Below are positions 57,518-64,000 of a stretch of DNA of 64,000 nt, one piece after another. Under the pieces are notes generated by a model that was given only the letters and a program-made list of their open reading frames with translations, was not told the origin of the DNA and did not search any database. The stretch is from JAGQRJ01 sp041402045 (GTDB lineage: Bacteria; Planctomycetota; J058). Location: positions 14,523 through 78,522 of the forward strand of contig JAWKSZ010000032.1 of NCBI GenBank assembly GCA_041402045.1. Reading direction: 5' to 3'. Position 1 is the first letter of the stretch; each line of letters begins with the position of its first letter. Both the position numbers and the translations under genes were made by a program.

Positions 57518-57867
57518 GCGTCACCGCCCTTGTTCGAGGCCTGCTGCTGCTTCACGTCCTTGGCCGCCTCCTTGGTGCGCGCGACCTTCTCCGCGAGCTT
57601 GCCCTCGTCGGGCTTGCCCTTGGAGTCGCGGTCACCGCTGGAGTCGGCGCCGACGGGCTTGTCGGGGGCCTTCTTGTTGCCGCGCTTGTAGTCGGTCTCG
57701 TAGAACCCCGAGCCCTTGAAGATCAGCGCCGCCCCGCGCCCGATCAGGCGCTTGAGCGTGCCCTCTCCGCCGCACTTGGTGCAGTCGGCGAGGGGGTCCG
57801 AGGTCATGCTCTGGAAGTGCTCGAAGGCGTCGTCGCACGCCTTGCACACATACTCGTAGGTCGGCAC
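57514..57867 (-). CDS. FmdB-family zinc-ribbon protein
   Basis: ATG at 57867 behind GGAGGTAAGGCGCGGTGCC; 117 aa. It starts PTYEYVCKACDDAFEHFQSM and has CTKCGG, the four-Cys ribbon of the FmdB/CxxC_CXXC_SSSS family, then RGAALIFKGSGFYETDYKRG, with the usual GSGFYxTDY motif. The Lys/Asp-rich tail is common in the family. FmdB was first described as a regulator of amide-degradation genes, but most members are of unknown role. Confidence 0.9.
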   Translation of the reverse strand: MPTYEYVCKACDDAFEHFQSMTSDPLADCTKCGGEGTLKRLIGRGAALIFKGSGFYETDYKRGNKKAPDKPVGADSSGDRDSKGKPDEGKLAEKVARTKEAAKDVKQQQASNKGGDA

Positions 57868-57896
57868 CGCGCCTTACCTCCTGGAACCGTTCGCGT

Positions 57897-58259
57897 TCAC
57901 ACCAGCTCGCCCAGCTTGACCCCGGGCTGCTCGCGCTTGATCCGGCGGAACTCCCCGCCGTCGAGCCAGATCCCCCGGCACTGGGTGCAGGTGTCGATCA
58001 CGACCTTGCTGTTTCGAATGGAGCGCACCCGCACCAGGCGGGTCCCGTCGCGGGGGCACTCGGCCACCCGCTGGTCGTGGGCGGCGGAGTCGTCCCCCGT
58101 CATGATCGCGCCGACCTTCTGCGTGTCGTTGTCGAGCAGGCGGCCGAGCTCGGTGGGGTCGAACCACACGCCCTCGCACTCCGGGCAGCGGTCGACCTCG
58201 ACGTCGTCCACCCGGATCGTCTCGAGCTCCTGCTCCGCGTCGCACTTGGGGCAGTCCAT
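57897..58259 (-). CDS. Double zf-TFIIB zinc-finger protein
   Basis: ATG at 58259 behind TGGAGGCGCCC; 120 aa (an upstream start at 58283 is less supported). Two zf-TFIIB units are seen, DCPKCDAEQELE...RCPECEGVWFDPTELGRLL and ECPRDGTRLV...TCTQCRGIWLDGGEFRRI, with the second lacking one Cys of the first pair (CPRD). A TATGGT box is upstream on the minus strand (about 58283-58288). It is probably cotranscribed with the FmdB gene (29-base gap). Confidence 0.85.
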   Translation of the reverse strand: MDCPKCDAEQELETIRVDDVEVDRCPECEGVWFDPTELGRLLDNDTQKVGAIMTGDDSAAHDQRVAECPRDGTRLVRVRSIRNSKVVIDTCTQCRGIWLDGGEFRRIKREQPGVKLGELV

Positions 58260-58353
58260 GGGCGCCTCCAGGGCGGACACCATAGCGCATGCAGGGCTTA
58301 CGAGAAGGGGGGAATGTGAGGCCCCGCGCCGGCCGAGCGTCCGGACCGCCCGC

Positions 58354-58359
58354 TAGGAT
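58354..58359 (+). promoter_or_regulatory. -10-like box (TAGGAT) of a probable leaderless methyltransferase transcript
   Basis: TAGGAT ends six bases before ATG 58366 with no ribosome site between. Confidence 0.4.
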
Positions 58360-58365
58360 TCGGGC

Positions 58366-60108
58366 ATGGTCCTGCACGACACGTCCCTGCTGGAGGAGGC
58401 CCTCGCGGCCCGCGCCGAGCTCGGGGCCGCCGCCCCCGAGGTCGACGTGCGCCGGGGCTTCGTGCCCCTGGAGGCCGGGGGCTTCCGCCTGCTGCCGCTG
58501 GACCCGGCGCGGGAGGCCCGGGCGCTGGGGGCCTGGCTGCGCGAGCGCCTGCTGGCCGACCCCGGGACCTGGGACCGCGAGGGCTGGGAGGCGGCGGGAG
58601 AGGCCTATCGCGCGCTGCTGGCCGAGCTCGACGAGCGCCTCGCCCCCCGGCGGGCCGAGGAGGCGCGGCTGCGCCGGGCCTGGCTGCGCCCACGGCTCGT
58701 GCGCCGCGCGGCGTGGGTGCTCTCCGCCGCCCACGTGCCCGAGGCCCTGTGGCCGCAGCTCTACCCCCAGGCGCGCCGGGGCTGGGAGGGCGCCCCCGAG
58801 GCCTGGGGGCCCGACGCCGAGGCCTGGCTCGTCGCGCACCCCCACGCGCCGCTGGACACGGCGGAGCTCGAGCGCGCGAGCGCCGAGGCGCTGCTCGACG
58901 CCCAGAGCGACCTCGGCGCCCTCGCCGGGGTCCTGGTGCACGGCGACAACTTCGCCGGGCTGCGCCTGCTGCGCCCGCGCTTCGCCGGGCGCGTGCAGTG
59001 CAGCTACGTCGACCCGCCCTACAACACGACCAGCGACGGCTTCGCCTACCCGGACGACCTGCCCCGGGGCGCCTGGCTGTGCTTCATGGCGGATCGCCTG
59101 GGCGCCGCGCGCGCGCTGCTGCGCGACGACGCCGCGTTCTTCGCGCAGATCGACGGCCACGAGAAGGAGCGGCTGAAGCTGCTCCTCGACCGCGAGCTCC
59201 ACTACGTGGGCGAGATCGTGTGGCGGATCGGCTGGATCTCGGGCTTCAAGTCGCGGGCGAAGAAGTTCATTCGCAACCACGACACGATCTACCACTACGG
59301 CCACCGCCGCCGGCCGACGTTCCACAAGCACTACATTCCCTACCCCGTGGACTACGTGCGCCGCGACGGGAAGCGGCCCACCGGCAAGGGCTACCCCCTC
59401 GAGGACACCTGGAACTGCAGCCCCCTCGACCGCCTGGACTCGATCCAGATCATGAGCTTCACCAAGGAGAAGGTGGGCAACGGGGCGCTGACCCAGAAGA
59501 ACGAGAACCTGCTGCTCAGGATCCTCGAGAGCAGCTCGCTCCCGGGGGAGTGGGTGCTCGACTACTTCCTCGGCTCCGGCACGACCGCCGCGGTGGCGCA
59601 CAAGACGGGCCGCCGCTGGCTGGGGATCGAGGCCGGGCACGTCCCGTTCCAGGCCAGCCTGGCCCGACTCAAGGGGGTCGTCGGCGGCGACCGCTACGGG
59701 GTCTCGCGGGACGTGGGCTGGGAGGGCGGCGGCGGGTTCCAGGTCCTGCACGTGGAGTCGGTGGAGGACGCGCTGGCCCGCGGGGAGGACCTGCCGGAGG
59801 TCGCGGGCTGGGAGCGCTCGCCCTACGACCTCCCGGCCAGCCTGATCGCGCTGCGCGGGGTGACCCTCGAGCGCCAACTCGCCGGCCCCGGCGGCGTGGC
59901 CAGCGTGGGCCGGACCCCCGAGGGTGCGCGCTGGGTCGCGCTCTGGACCCGCGGAGCGCCCGACGCCGTGCGCGCCCTGGCCGCGCGGGCGCTCGCGGGC
60001 GAGCCCGGCGAGCTCTGGGTCCGGGGCGACGCGGCCCTCGACGCGCCAGGCTGGACCCGGGGCGAGCTCCAGGTCGAGCTGGAGCGCTTGCTCGCCGCCG
60101 ACGCGTAG
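58366..60108 (+). CDS. Orphan DNA adenine methyltransferase (beta-class, type III Mod-like)
   Basis: ATG 58366, 580 aa. Motif IV DPPY (216-219, in CSYVDPPYNT) precedes motif I FLGSGTT (401-407, with VLDYFLGSGTTAAVAHKTGR), the order of beta-class N6-adenine/N4-cytosine enzymes. The region between (residues about 255-395) with EIVWRIGWISGFKSRAKKFI and GYPLEDTWNCSPL resembles type III Mod proteins (compare DVW...). The N-terminal 170 residues are unlike known Mod and may be a recognition domain. No restriction subunit is adjacent, so it is an orphan. A role in regulation or in an unrecognised defence module is possible. Confidence 0.85.
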   Translation: MVLHDTSLLEEALAARAELGAAAPEVDVRRGFVPLEAGGFRLLPLDPAREARALGAWLRERLLADPGTWDREGWEAAGEAYRALLAELDERLAPRRAEEARLRRAWLRPRLVRRAAWVLSAAHVPEALWPQLYPQARRGWEGAPEAWGPDAEAWLVAHPHAPLDTAELERASAEALLDAQSDLGALAGVLVHGDNFAGLRLLRPRFAGRVQCSYVDPPYNTTSDGFAYPDDLPRGAWLCFMADRLGAARALLRDDAAFFAQIDGHEKERLKLLLDRELHYVGEIVWRIGWISGFKSRAKKFIRNHDTIYHYGHRRRPTFHKHYIPYPVDYVRRDGKRPTGKGYPLEDTWNCSPLDRLDSIQIMSFTKEKVGNGALTQKNENLLLRILESSSLPGEWVLDYFLGSGTTAAVAHKTGRRWLGIEAGHVPFQASLARLKGVVGGDRYGVSRDVGWEGGGGFQVLHVESVEDALARGEDLPEVAGWERSPYDLPASLIALRGVTLERQLAGPGGVASVGRTPEGARWVALWTRGAPDAVRALAARALAGEPGELWVRGDAALDAPGWTRGELQVELERLLAADA

Positions 60109-60123
60109 CCGCGGGGTTTCGGG

Positions 60124-60129
60124 CAGAAT
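60124..60129 (+). promoter_or_regulatory. -10-like box (CAGAAT) of a probable leaderless transcript
   Basis: CAGAAT lies six bases before GTG 60136 and no Shine-Dalgarno is present. Confidence 0.3.
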
Positions 60130-60135
60130 GCGGGG

Positions 60136-61263
60136 GTGAGCGACCTGCGAGAGCACCCCGAGCCGCCGCCGGAGCGAGACCCCGAATCCCAGGAGGGCGA
60201 CTCGGAGCGGTTCTACGTCGTGGTCGAGGGCAGCGCCGAGGAGGAGCTCCCCGAGGCGACCGCGAGCGAGGGCGAGCTCGCGCCGACCTCGGCCCGGCTC
60301 CCGCTCCTCGACGACGAGCCCCGCTTCGGCGACGAAGCGGCGGACGAGGACGACGGGCTCGGCGAAGAGCCCAGCTTCGACGAGGACGACGCCGACCCCC
60401 GCTTCGAGAGCTCGGTCATGGAGCTCGACGACGACCCCGAGCTCCAGAGACTGCTCGACGAGGAGCCCGAGTTCCAGAGCCAGGCCGACGAAGCGCCGGA
60501 GTTCCAGAGCGAGGTCGAAGGCCTCGACGACCCGTTCGAGGACGACGCCTCGGACACGAGCGACCTCGAGCTGCTCGAGCTGCACCCCGAGGCCGAGGAC
60601 GACTCCCCCTTCGCCCCGCTGGAGGAGCGCCCGCGGGCCACGCCGCCCCGGCCGGAGCCGAACCTGGCCCCCCTGCGCCACGGGCGCCGGCGCGACGAGT
60701 ACTTCTCCGGGGAGCTGGCCTACGAGGGGCCGGGGAAGGAGGCGCCGCCCCCGCGGCAGCCCCGCGATCACCGCGGGCACGCGCCCGAGGGCGGGCTGGG
60801 GACCGTCGACGCCGAGGCGCTCCCCGCCTACGTGGTCGAGCAGCTCGAGCGGCGCAGAGGCGAGCGCGCGCGGCATGAGGTGGAGGCCGAGGCGGCGCGG
60901 CGGGCGCAGATCCGCCAGGTGGCGATCGTGCTGGCGGTGGCCTTCGTGGTCGGCGGGCAGCTCCACGGCTGGCTGACCCTGCTCAGCGGGAGCGCGATCT
61001 ACCTGCTCCCGGTCGACGCGGCCCTCGGCGCCGTCGCCGGCTACGTCCTGGCCCAGGCCCCGGACACGGTGCGCGGCCAGCTCCTGGTGGGCGGGGCCGC
61101 CGCCCTGGCCATGGGCGCCAAGTTCGCCTGGGCGCTCTCCGGCGGCGCGCTGGACGGGATCGCGCTGTTGTTCGCGTTCGTGCTCTCGGTGGGGCTCATG
61201 TTCGGCGCGGTGATCGGCGGCGGCGTGCTGGGGCTGAGCCTGGAGCAGCGGATCGTCGAGTAG
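60136..61263 (+). CDS. Unknown acidic protein with C-terminal membrane domain
   Basis: GTG 60136, 375 aa. Residues 1-190 are strongly acidic (many Glu/Asp) and include EPEFQSQADEAPEFQSEVEG-type short repeats. A helical linker (about 230-255) follows, then four transmembrane helices to the end (about 256-372). It may be a membrane protein with a disordered cytoplasmic arm. No family is recognised. It precedes xseB but has its own stop and promoter-like spacing. Confidence 0.65.
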   Translation: MSDLREHPEPPPERDPESQEGDSERFYVVVEGSAEEELPEATASEGELAPTSARLPLLDDEPRFGDEAADEDDGLGEEPSFDEDDADPRFESSVMELDDDPELQRLLDEEPEFQSQADEAPEFQSEVEGLDDPFEDDASDTSDLELLELHPEAEDDSPFAPLEERPRATPPRPEPNLAPLRHGRRRDEYFSGELAYEGPGKEAPPPRQPRDHRGHAPEGGLGTVDAEALPAYVVEQLERRRGERARHEVEAEAARRAQIRQVAIVLAVAFVVGGQLHGWLTLLSGSAIYLLPVDAALGAVAGYVLAQAPDTVRGQLLVGGAAALAMGAKFAWALSGGALDGIALLFAFVLSVGLMFGAVIGGGVLGLSLEQRIVE

Positions 61264-61308
61264 TCGCGGCCCCGCGCAAGGGCCGGGCGATACGGTAGCC
61301 TGGGGCCC

Positions 61309-61530
61309 GTGACGACCTACGAAGAAGCGTTCCAGCAGCTCGAAGCCGTGCTCGCCAAGCTCGAGCAGGGTGACCTGCCCCTCGACGAGTCGCTGAAGCA
61401 GTACGAAGAGGGCGTGCGCGCGCTGCGCGCGTGCCGCGAGATCCTCGGGGCCGCCGAGCGGCGGATCGAGGAGCTGACCCCTGGACCCAACGGCCCCGAG
61501 CTGAGGACCGTCGAAGGCGGCGACGCGTGA
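61309..61530 (+). CDS. xseB: Exodeoxyribonuclease VII small subunit
   Basis: GTG 61309, 73 aa, normal length. The coiled-coil sequence (TYEEAFQQLEAVLAKLEQGD, LPLDESLKQYEEGVRALRAC) is diagnostic. It binds the large subunit in a complex that degrades single-stranded DNA. It overlaps ispA by four bases (GTGA); the order xseB-ispA-xseA is one operon. Confidence 0.93.
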   Translation: MTTYEEAFQQLEAVLAKLEQGDLPLDESLKQYEEGVRALRACREILGAAERRIEELTPGPNGPELRTVEGGDA

Positions 61531-62417
61531 GCGAGTTGAAGGCCCTCCTGGGCGAGCTGCGCCAGGGCGTCGAGCGCGAGCTCGAGCGCTGGCTGACCCT
61601 CCCCGGCGACGACCCCGGGCAGCTGTTCGAGGCCACGCGCTACAGCGCGCTCGGCGGCGGCAAGCGCGTGCGCCCGGCGCTGTGCCTGCTCGGCGCCGAG
61701 GCGGTGGGCGGGAGCCGCGAGCGCGCGCTCCCCGCGGCCTGCGCCCTGGAAATGATCCACGTCTACTCCCTGGTCCACGACGACCTCCCGGCCATGGACG
61801 ACGACGACCTGCGCCGCGGGCGCCCGACCTGCCACAAGGCCTACTCCGAGTGGCTGGCGATCCTGGTCGGCGACGGGCTCCAGACCCGGGCCTTCGAGAC
61901 CCTGGCCCTCGGCTACCAGGACGACCCGGCCCTGGGGCTGGACCTGGTGCGCTTCCTGGCCGAGGCCGCGGGCAACCGCGGCATGGTCGGCGGGCAGGTG
62001 CGCGACATGGCCGCCATGGGCCAGGGCCTGGACGAGGCCGCGCTGGAGGCGGTGCACCGCGAGAAGACCGGCGCGCTCCTGCGGGCGGCGGTGCTCCTCG
62101 GCGCGCGGGTCGGCGGCGCGCGCGAAGGCGAGCCGGCGTTCCAAGCCCTCGACCGCTACGCCCGCGCGCTGGGCCTCGCGTTCCAGGTCGCCGACGACAT
62201 TCTCGACTGCACCGCCTCGACCGCCGAGCTGGGCAAGACCGCGGGCAAGGACGCCGAGCAGGGCAAGCTGACCTACGTCTCGCTGCTCGGGCTCGAGGGC
62301 GCGCGCAAGAAGGCCAAGACGCTCGAGGCCGAGGCCCTGGGCGCGCTCGAGGTCCTGGGCCCCGAGGCCCAGCCCCTGCGCCAGCTCGCGAGCTACGTGG
62401 TCGACCGCGACGCGTGA
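61527..62417 (+). CDS. ispA: Polyprenyl (farnesyl/geranylgeranyl-type) diphosphate synthase
   Basis: GTG 61527, overlapping xseB by four bases; 296 aa. The first Asp-rich motif is DDLPAMDDDD, preceded by EMIHVYSLVH; the second is VADDILD, near residue 222. GGGKRVRP and the Lys/Thr of KTGALL are present. It condenses IPP with allylic diphosphates for quinones and cell-wall lipid carriers. The Tyr-Ser at positions 4-5 before the first motif is typical of short-chain farnesyl synthases. The operon commonly continues with dxs, which lies outside the window if present. Confidence 0.93.
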   Translation: MSELKALLGELRQGVERELERWLTLPGDDPGQLFEATRYSALGGGKRVRPALCLLGAEAVGGSRERALPAACALEMIHVYSLVHDDLPAMDDDDLRRGRPTCHKAYSEWLAILVGDGLQTRAFETLALGYQDDPALGLDLVRFLAEAAGNRGMVGGQVRDMAAMGQGLDEAALEAVHREKTGALLRAAVLLGARVGGAREGEPAFQALDRYARALGLAFQVADDILDCTASTAELGKTAGKDAEQGKLTYVSLLGLEGARKKAKTLEAEALGALEVLGPEAQPLRQLASYVVDRDA

Positions 62418-63820
62418 GCCCCGACCCCGCGCGCCCGCGGCCGTTCACGGTGAGCGAGGTCATGCACCAGGTGCGGGCCTGCCTCGAGGACGGGTTCCGC
62501 CCGGTGTTCGTGCGGGGCGAGGTCGCCAACAAGAGCCGCCCGCGCAGCGGGCACCTCTACCTCAGCCTGCGCGACGGGCAGTCGTCGCTCCGGGTCGTGG
62601 TCTTCGCCTCGATCGCCGAGCGCTCGCCGCTGGACTTCCAGAACGGCGACGAGCTGCACGTGTGGGGGCGGATCACCGCCTACCCCCGCAGCGGCGACGT
62701 GCAGCTCGTGGCCGAGCGGCTCGAGCCCGCGGGGGCCGGCGCCTGGCGCGAGCAGAAGGAGCGCCTGCGCAAGCGCTTCGCCGCCGAGGGCTGCTTCGAC
62801 GAGGCGCGCAAGCGCCCGATCCCGTTCCTCCCGCGCTCGATCGGGGTCGTGACCTCGCCCACCGGCGCCGCGATCCGCGACGTGTTCTCGACCCTCGAGC
62901 GCCGCTTCGGCGGGGGGCTGCGGATCGTGCTCGCCCCGGTCAAGGTCAACGGACTCGACGCGGCGCCGGCGATCGCCGAGGCCCTGCGCGACCTGGACCG
63001 GGCCGGCGGCTGCGACGTGATCCTGCTCGTGCGCGGCGGCGGCTCCCAGGAGGACCTCGCCGCCTTCGACACCGAGCCCGTGGTCCGCGCGGTGGTCCAC
63101 GCCCAGACCCCGATCGTGTGCGGCGTCGGTCACGAGACCGACGTGAGCCTGGCGGACCTCGCCGCCGACCGCCGGGCCCCGACCCCCACCGGCGCCGCGG
63201 AGGTCGCGGTCCCGGTCAAGCGCGAGCTGCTCCAGGTGCTCGCGCGCATGGAGCGCCGCCTGCACGCCGCCGGGTTGGGTCGGATCCGCGCGCTGCGCCA
63301 ACGCCTCGAGCACGCCGCTCAGGCCCACGGGCTGCGGGTGGTGCGCCTGCGCCTGAGCCAGGCGCACCAGCGCCTGCAGGACCGGGCCCGGCGCCTGGAG
63401 CAGGCCTCGCCCCAGGCGACCCTCGCCCGGCGGCAGACCGAGCTCGCCCGCGCGGGCGAGGCCCTCGAGCGCGCGGTCCGGGCGCGGGTCGACCCCCGCC
63501 CGCTGGAGGACGCCGCGCGGCACCTGGCGCGGCTGAACCCGGCGCCCCGGGTCGAGCAGGCACGGCGCACCGTCGACGAGCGCGCGCAGCGCCTGCGCGC
63601 GGCGCTCGCGCGCGACCTGGCCCAACGCCAGCGCGCGCTCGCGGCCCAGGCCGAGCGCCTCGAGGGCCTGAGCCCGCTCAAGGTCCTCGCCCGCGGCTAC
63701 AGCCTCACGACCAAGGACGGCGCGCTCCTGCGCCGGGCCGCGGACGTGGCCCCCGGCGACACCGTCCGCGTGCGCCTGCAGGAGGGCGAGCTCGACGCCG
63801 AGGTGCGCGAGGTCCGCTGA
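62414..63820 (+). CDS. xseA: Exodeoxyribonuclease VII large subunit
   Basis: GTG 62414 overlaps ispA by four bases (GTGA); 468 aa. An N-terminal OB fold (FTVSEVMHQVRACLEDGFRP, VANKSRPRSGHLYLSLRDGQ) is followed by the catalytic domain with SIGVVTSPTGAAIRDV, LVRGGGSQEDLAAFD and CGVGHETDVSLADLAADRRA, all conserved in XseA. A long coiled coil follows, then a C-terminal SPLKVLARGYSLTTKDGALL. It degrades single-stranded DNA together with XseB. Retron multicopy DNA is a possible substrate in the cell (in known retrons exonuclease VII trims it); this link is inference. Confidence 0.95.
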   Translation: MSPDPARPRPFTVSEVMHQVRACLEDGFRPVFVRGEVANKSRPRSGHLYLSLRDGQSSLRVVVFASIAERSPLDFQNGDELHVWGRITAYPRSGDVQLVAERLEPAGAGAWREQKERLRKRFAAEGCFDEARKRPIPFLPRSIGVVTSPTGAAIRDVFSTLERRFGGGLRIVLAPVKVNGLDAAPAIAEALRDLDRAGGCDVILLVRGGGSQEDLAAFDTEPVVRAVVHAQTPIVCGVGHETDVSLADLAADRRAPTPTGAAEVAVPVKRELLQVLARMERRLHAAGLGRIRALRQRLEHAAQAHGLRVVRLRLSQAHQRLQDRARRLEQASPQATLARRQTELARAGEALERAVRARVDPRPLEDAARHLARLNPAPRVEQARRTVDERAQRLRAALARDLAQRQRALAAQAERLEGLSPLKVLARGYSLTTKDGALLRRAADVAPGDTVRVRLQEGELDAEVREVR

Positions 63821-64000
63821 GGCCTCCGCGAGCAGGGCGGGTAGATGCTCTTCGACCGCAAAGTGCGCAAAGGCCGCAAAGGGACGCAAAGGCCGGCGGA
63901 TCCAGAGGTGCCGGTGCAGACCCGTCGCTCACGCTCGCCGGACCCGAGGGACTCGACCGGGCCGTGAAGGAGCCGGTGCGCCTTGCGAGCGGCGTCCCGC
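63821..64000. other. Intergenic end of the window with CGCAAAGG run
   Basis: After xseA there is a GACCGCAAAG-type run of nine-base units (63854-63892: CGCAAAGTG, CGCAAAGGC, CGCAAAGGG, CGCAAAGG), a variant of the CGCCAAGG repeat. No gene is supported before the edge. Confidence 0.7.

Noticed and set aside
1..64000. tRNA or rRNA genes
   Set aside because: No cloverleaf with a T-loop (GGTTCGANTCC) or rRNA core sequence was recognised on reading; a dedicated scan was not possible.

Overview
This is a GC-rich bacterial chromosome segment (above 70% GC by eye) with dense, mostly intact genes. Eukaryote-like Ser/Thr kinases with large TPR-like or coiled-coil tails, Prok-RING zinc-finger membrane proteins, zf-TFIIB and FmdB zinc ribbons, a possible prepilin/H-X9-DG-type C-terminus, Spondin_N repeats and a DUF2309 carbon pump point to Planctomycetota, with Myxococcota as the alternative. 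That assignment is inferred from gene content only.

Layout. 0-5.6 kb: end of an unknown protein, ada, a catalytically dead kinase with TM and coiled coil, and small unknown genes. 5.6-9.0 kb: the most interesting block. A retron-like reverse transcriptase is immediately preceded by a 167-nt segment whose ends pair over 18 bp and whose interior folds into two short hairpins and one long hairpin, which is the layout of a retron msr-msd RNA. A 53-aa ORF overlapping a nucleotidyltransferase gene follows. 9.1-16.7 kb: membrane and unknown genes, a 1.2-kb repeat cluster, an M3 oligopeptidase, a DUF6671 protein and a LysR regulator. 16.8-21.6 kb: a DabA/DabB inorganic-carbon uptake operon with two unknown leading genes, divergent from the LysR gene. 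21.6-32 kb: Prok-RING protein, TPR/hydrolase lipoprotein-like protein, a 1542-aa kinase, a zinc-ribbon membrane protein and two linked unknown genes. 32.3-35.3 kb: a three-gene ABC-2 exporter operon interrupted by repeat elements. 35.5-39.3 kb: kinase plus large secreted protein sharing a small domain. 39.5-48.6 kb: two near-identical Rhs/YD-repeat genes in tandem. The first is intact. The second carries about a dozen single-base indels. Broken DUF433/PIN-like toxin-antitoxin remnants lie between them. 48.8-52.1 kb: glyQ-glyS, where glyQ contains an in-frame TGA at a conserved tryptophan. 52.2-54.0 kb: ECF sigma factor, NrsF-like anti-sigma and a zinc ribbon. 54.7-60.1 kb: triple Spondin_N lipoprotein, FmdB, zf-TFIIB and an orphan DNA methyltransferase. 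60.1-63.8 kb: an acidic membrane protein, then xseB-ispA-xseA coupled through GTGA overlaps.

Intergenic DNA is rich in several dispersed repeat families: GTAGGGG-bounded palindromes, a composite element of about 250 bp, CCGCCAAGG runs, a hairpin element of about 90 bp, and a 64-bp tandem array built of two palindromes. Five genes have a TAnnnT-like box exactly six bases before the start codon and no Shine-Dalgarno, suggesting leaderless transcripts. No tRNA, rRNA, CRISPR array or transposase gene was recognised.
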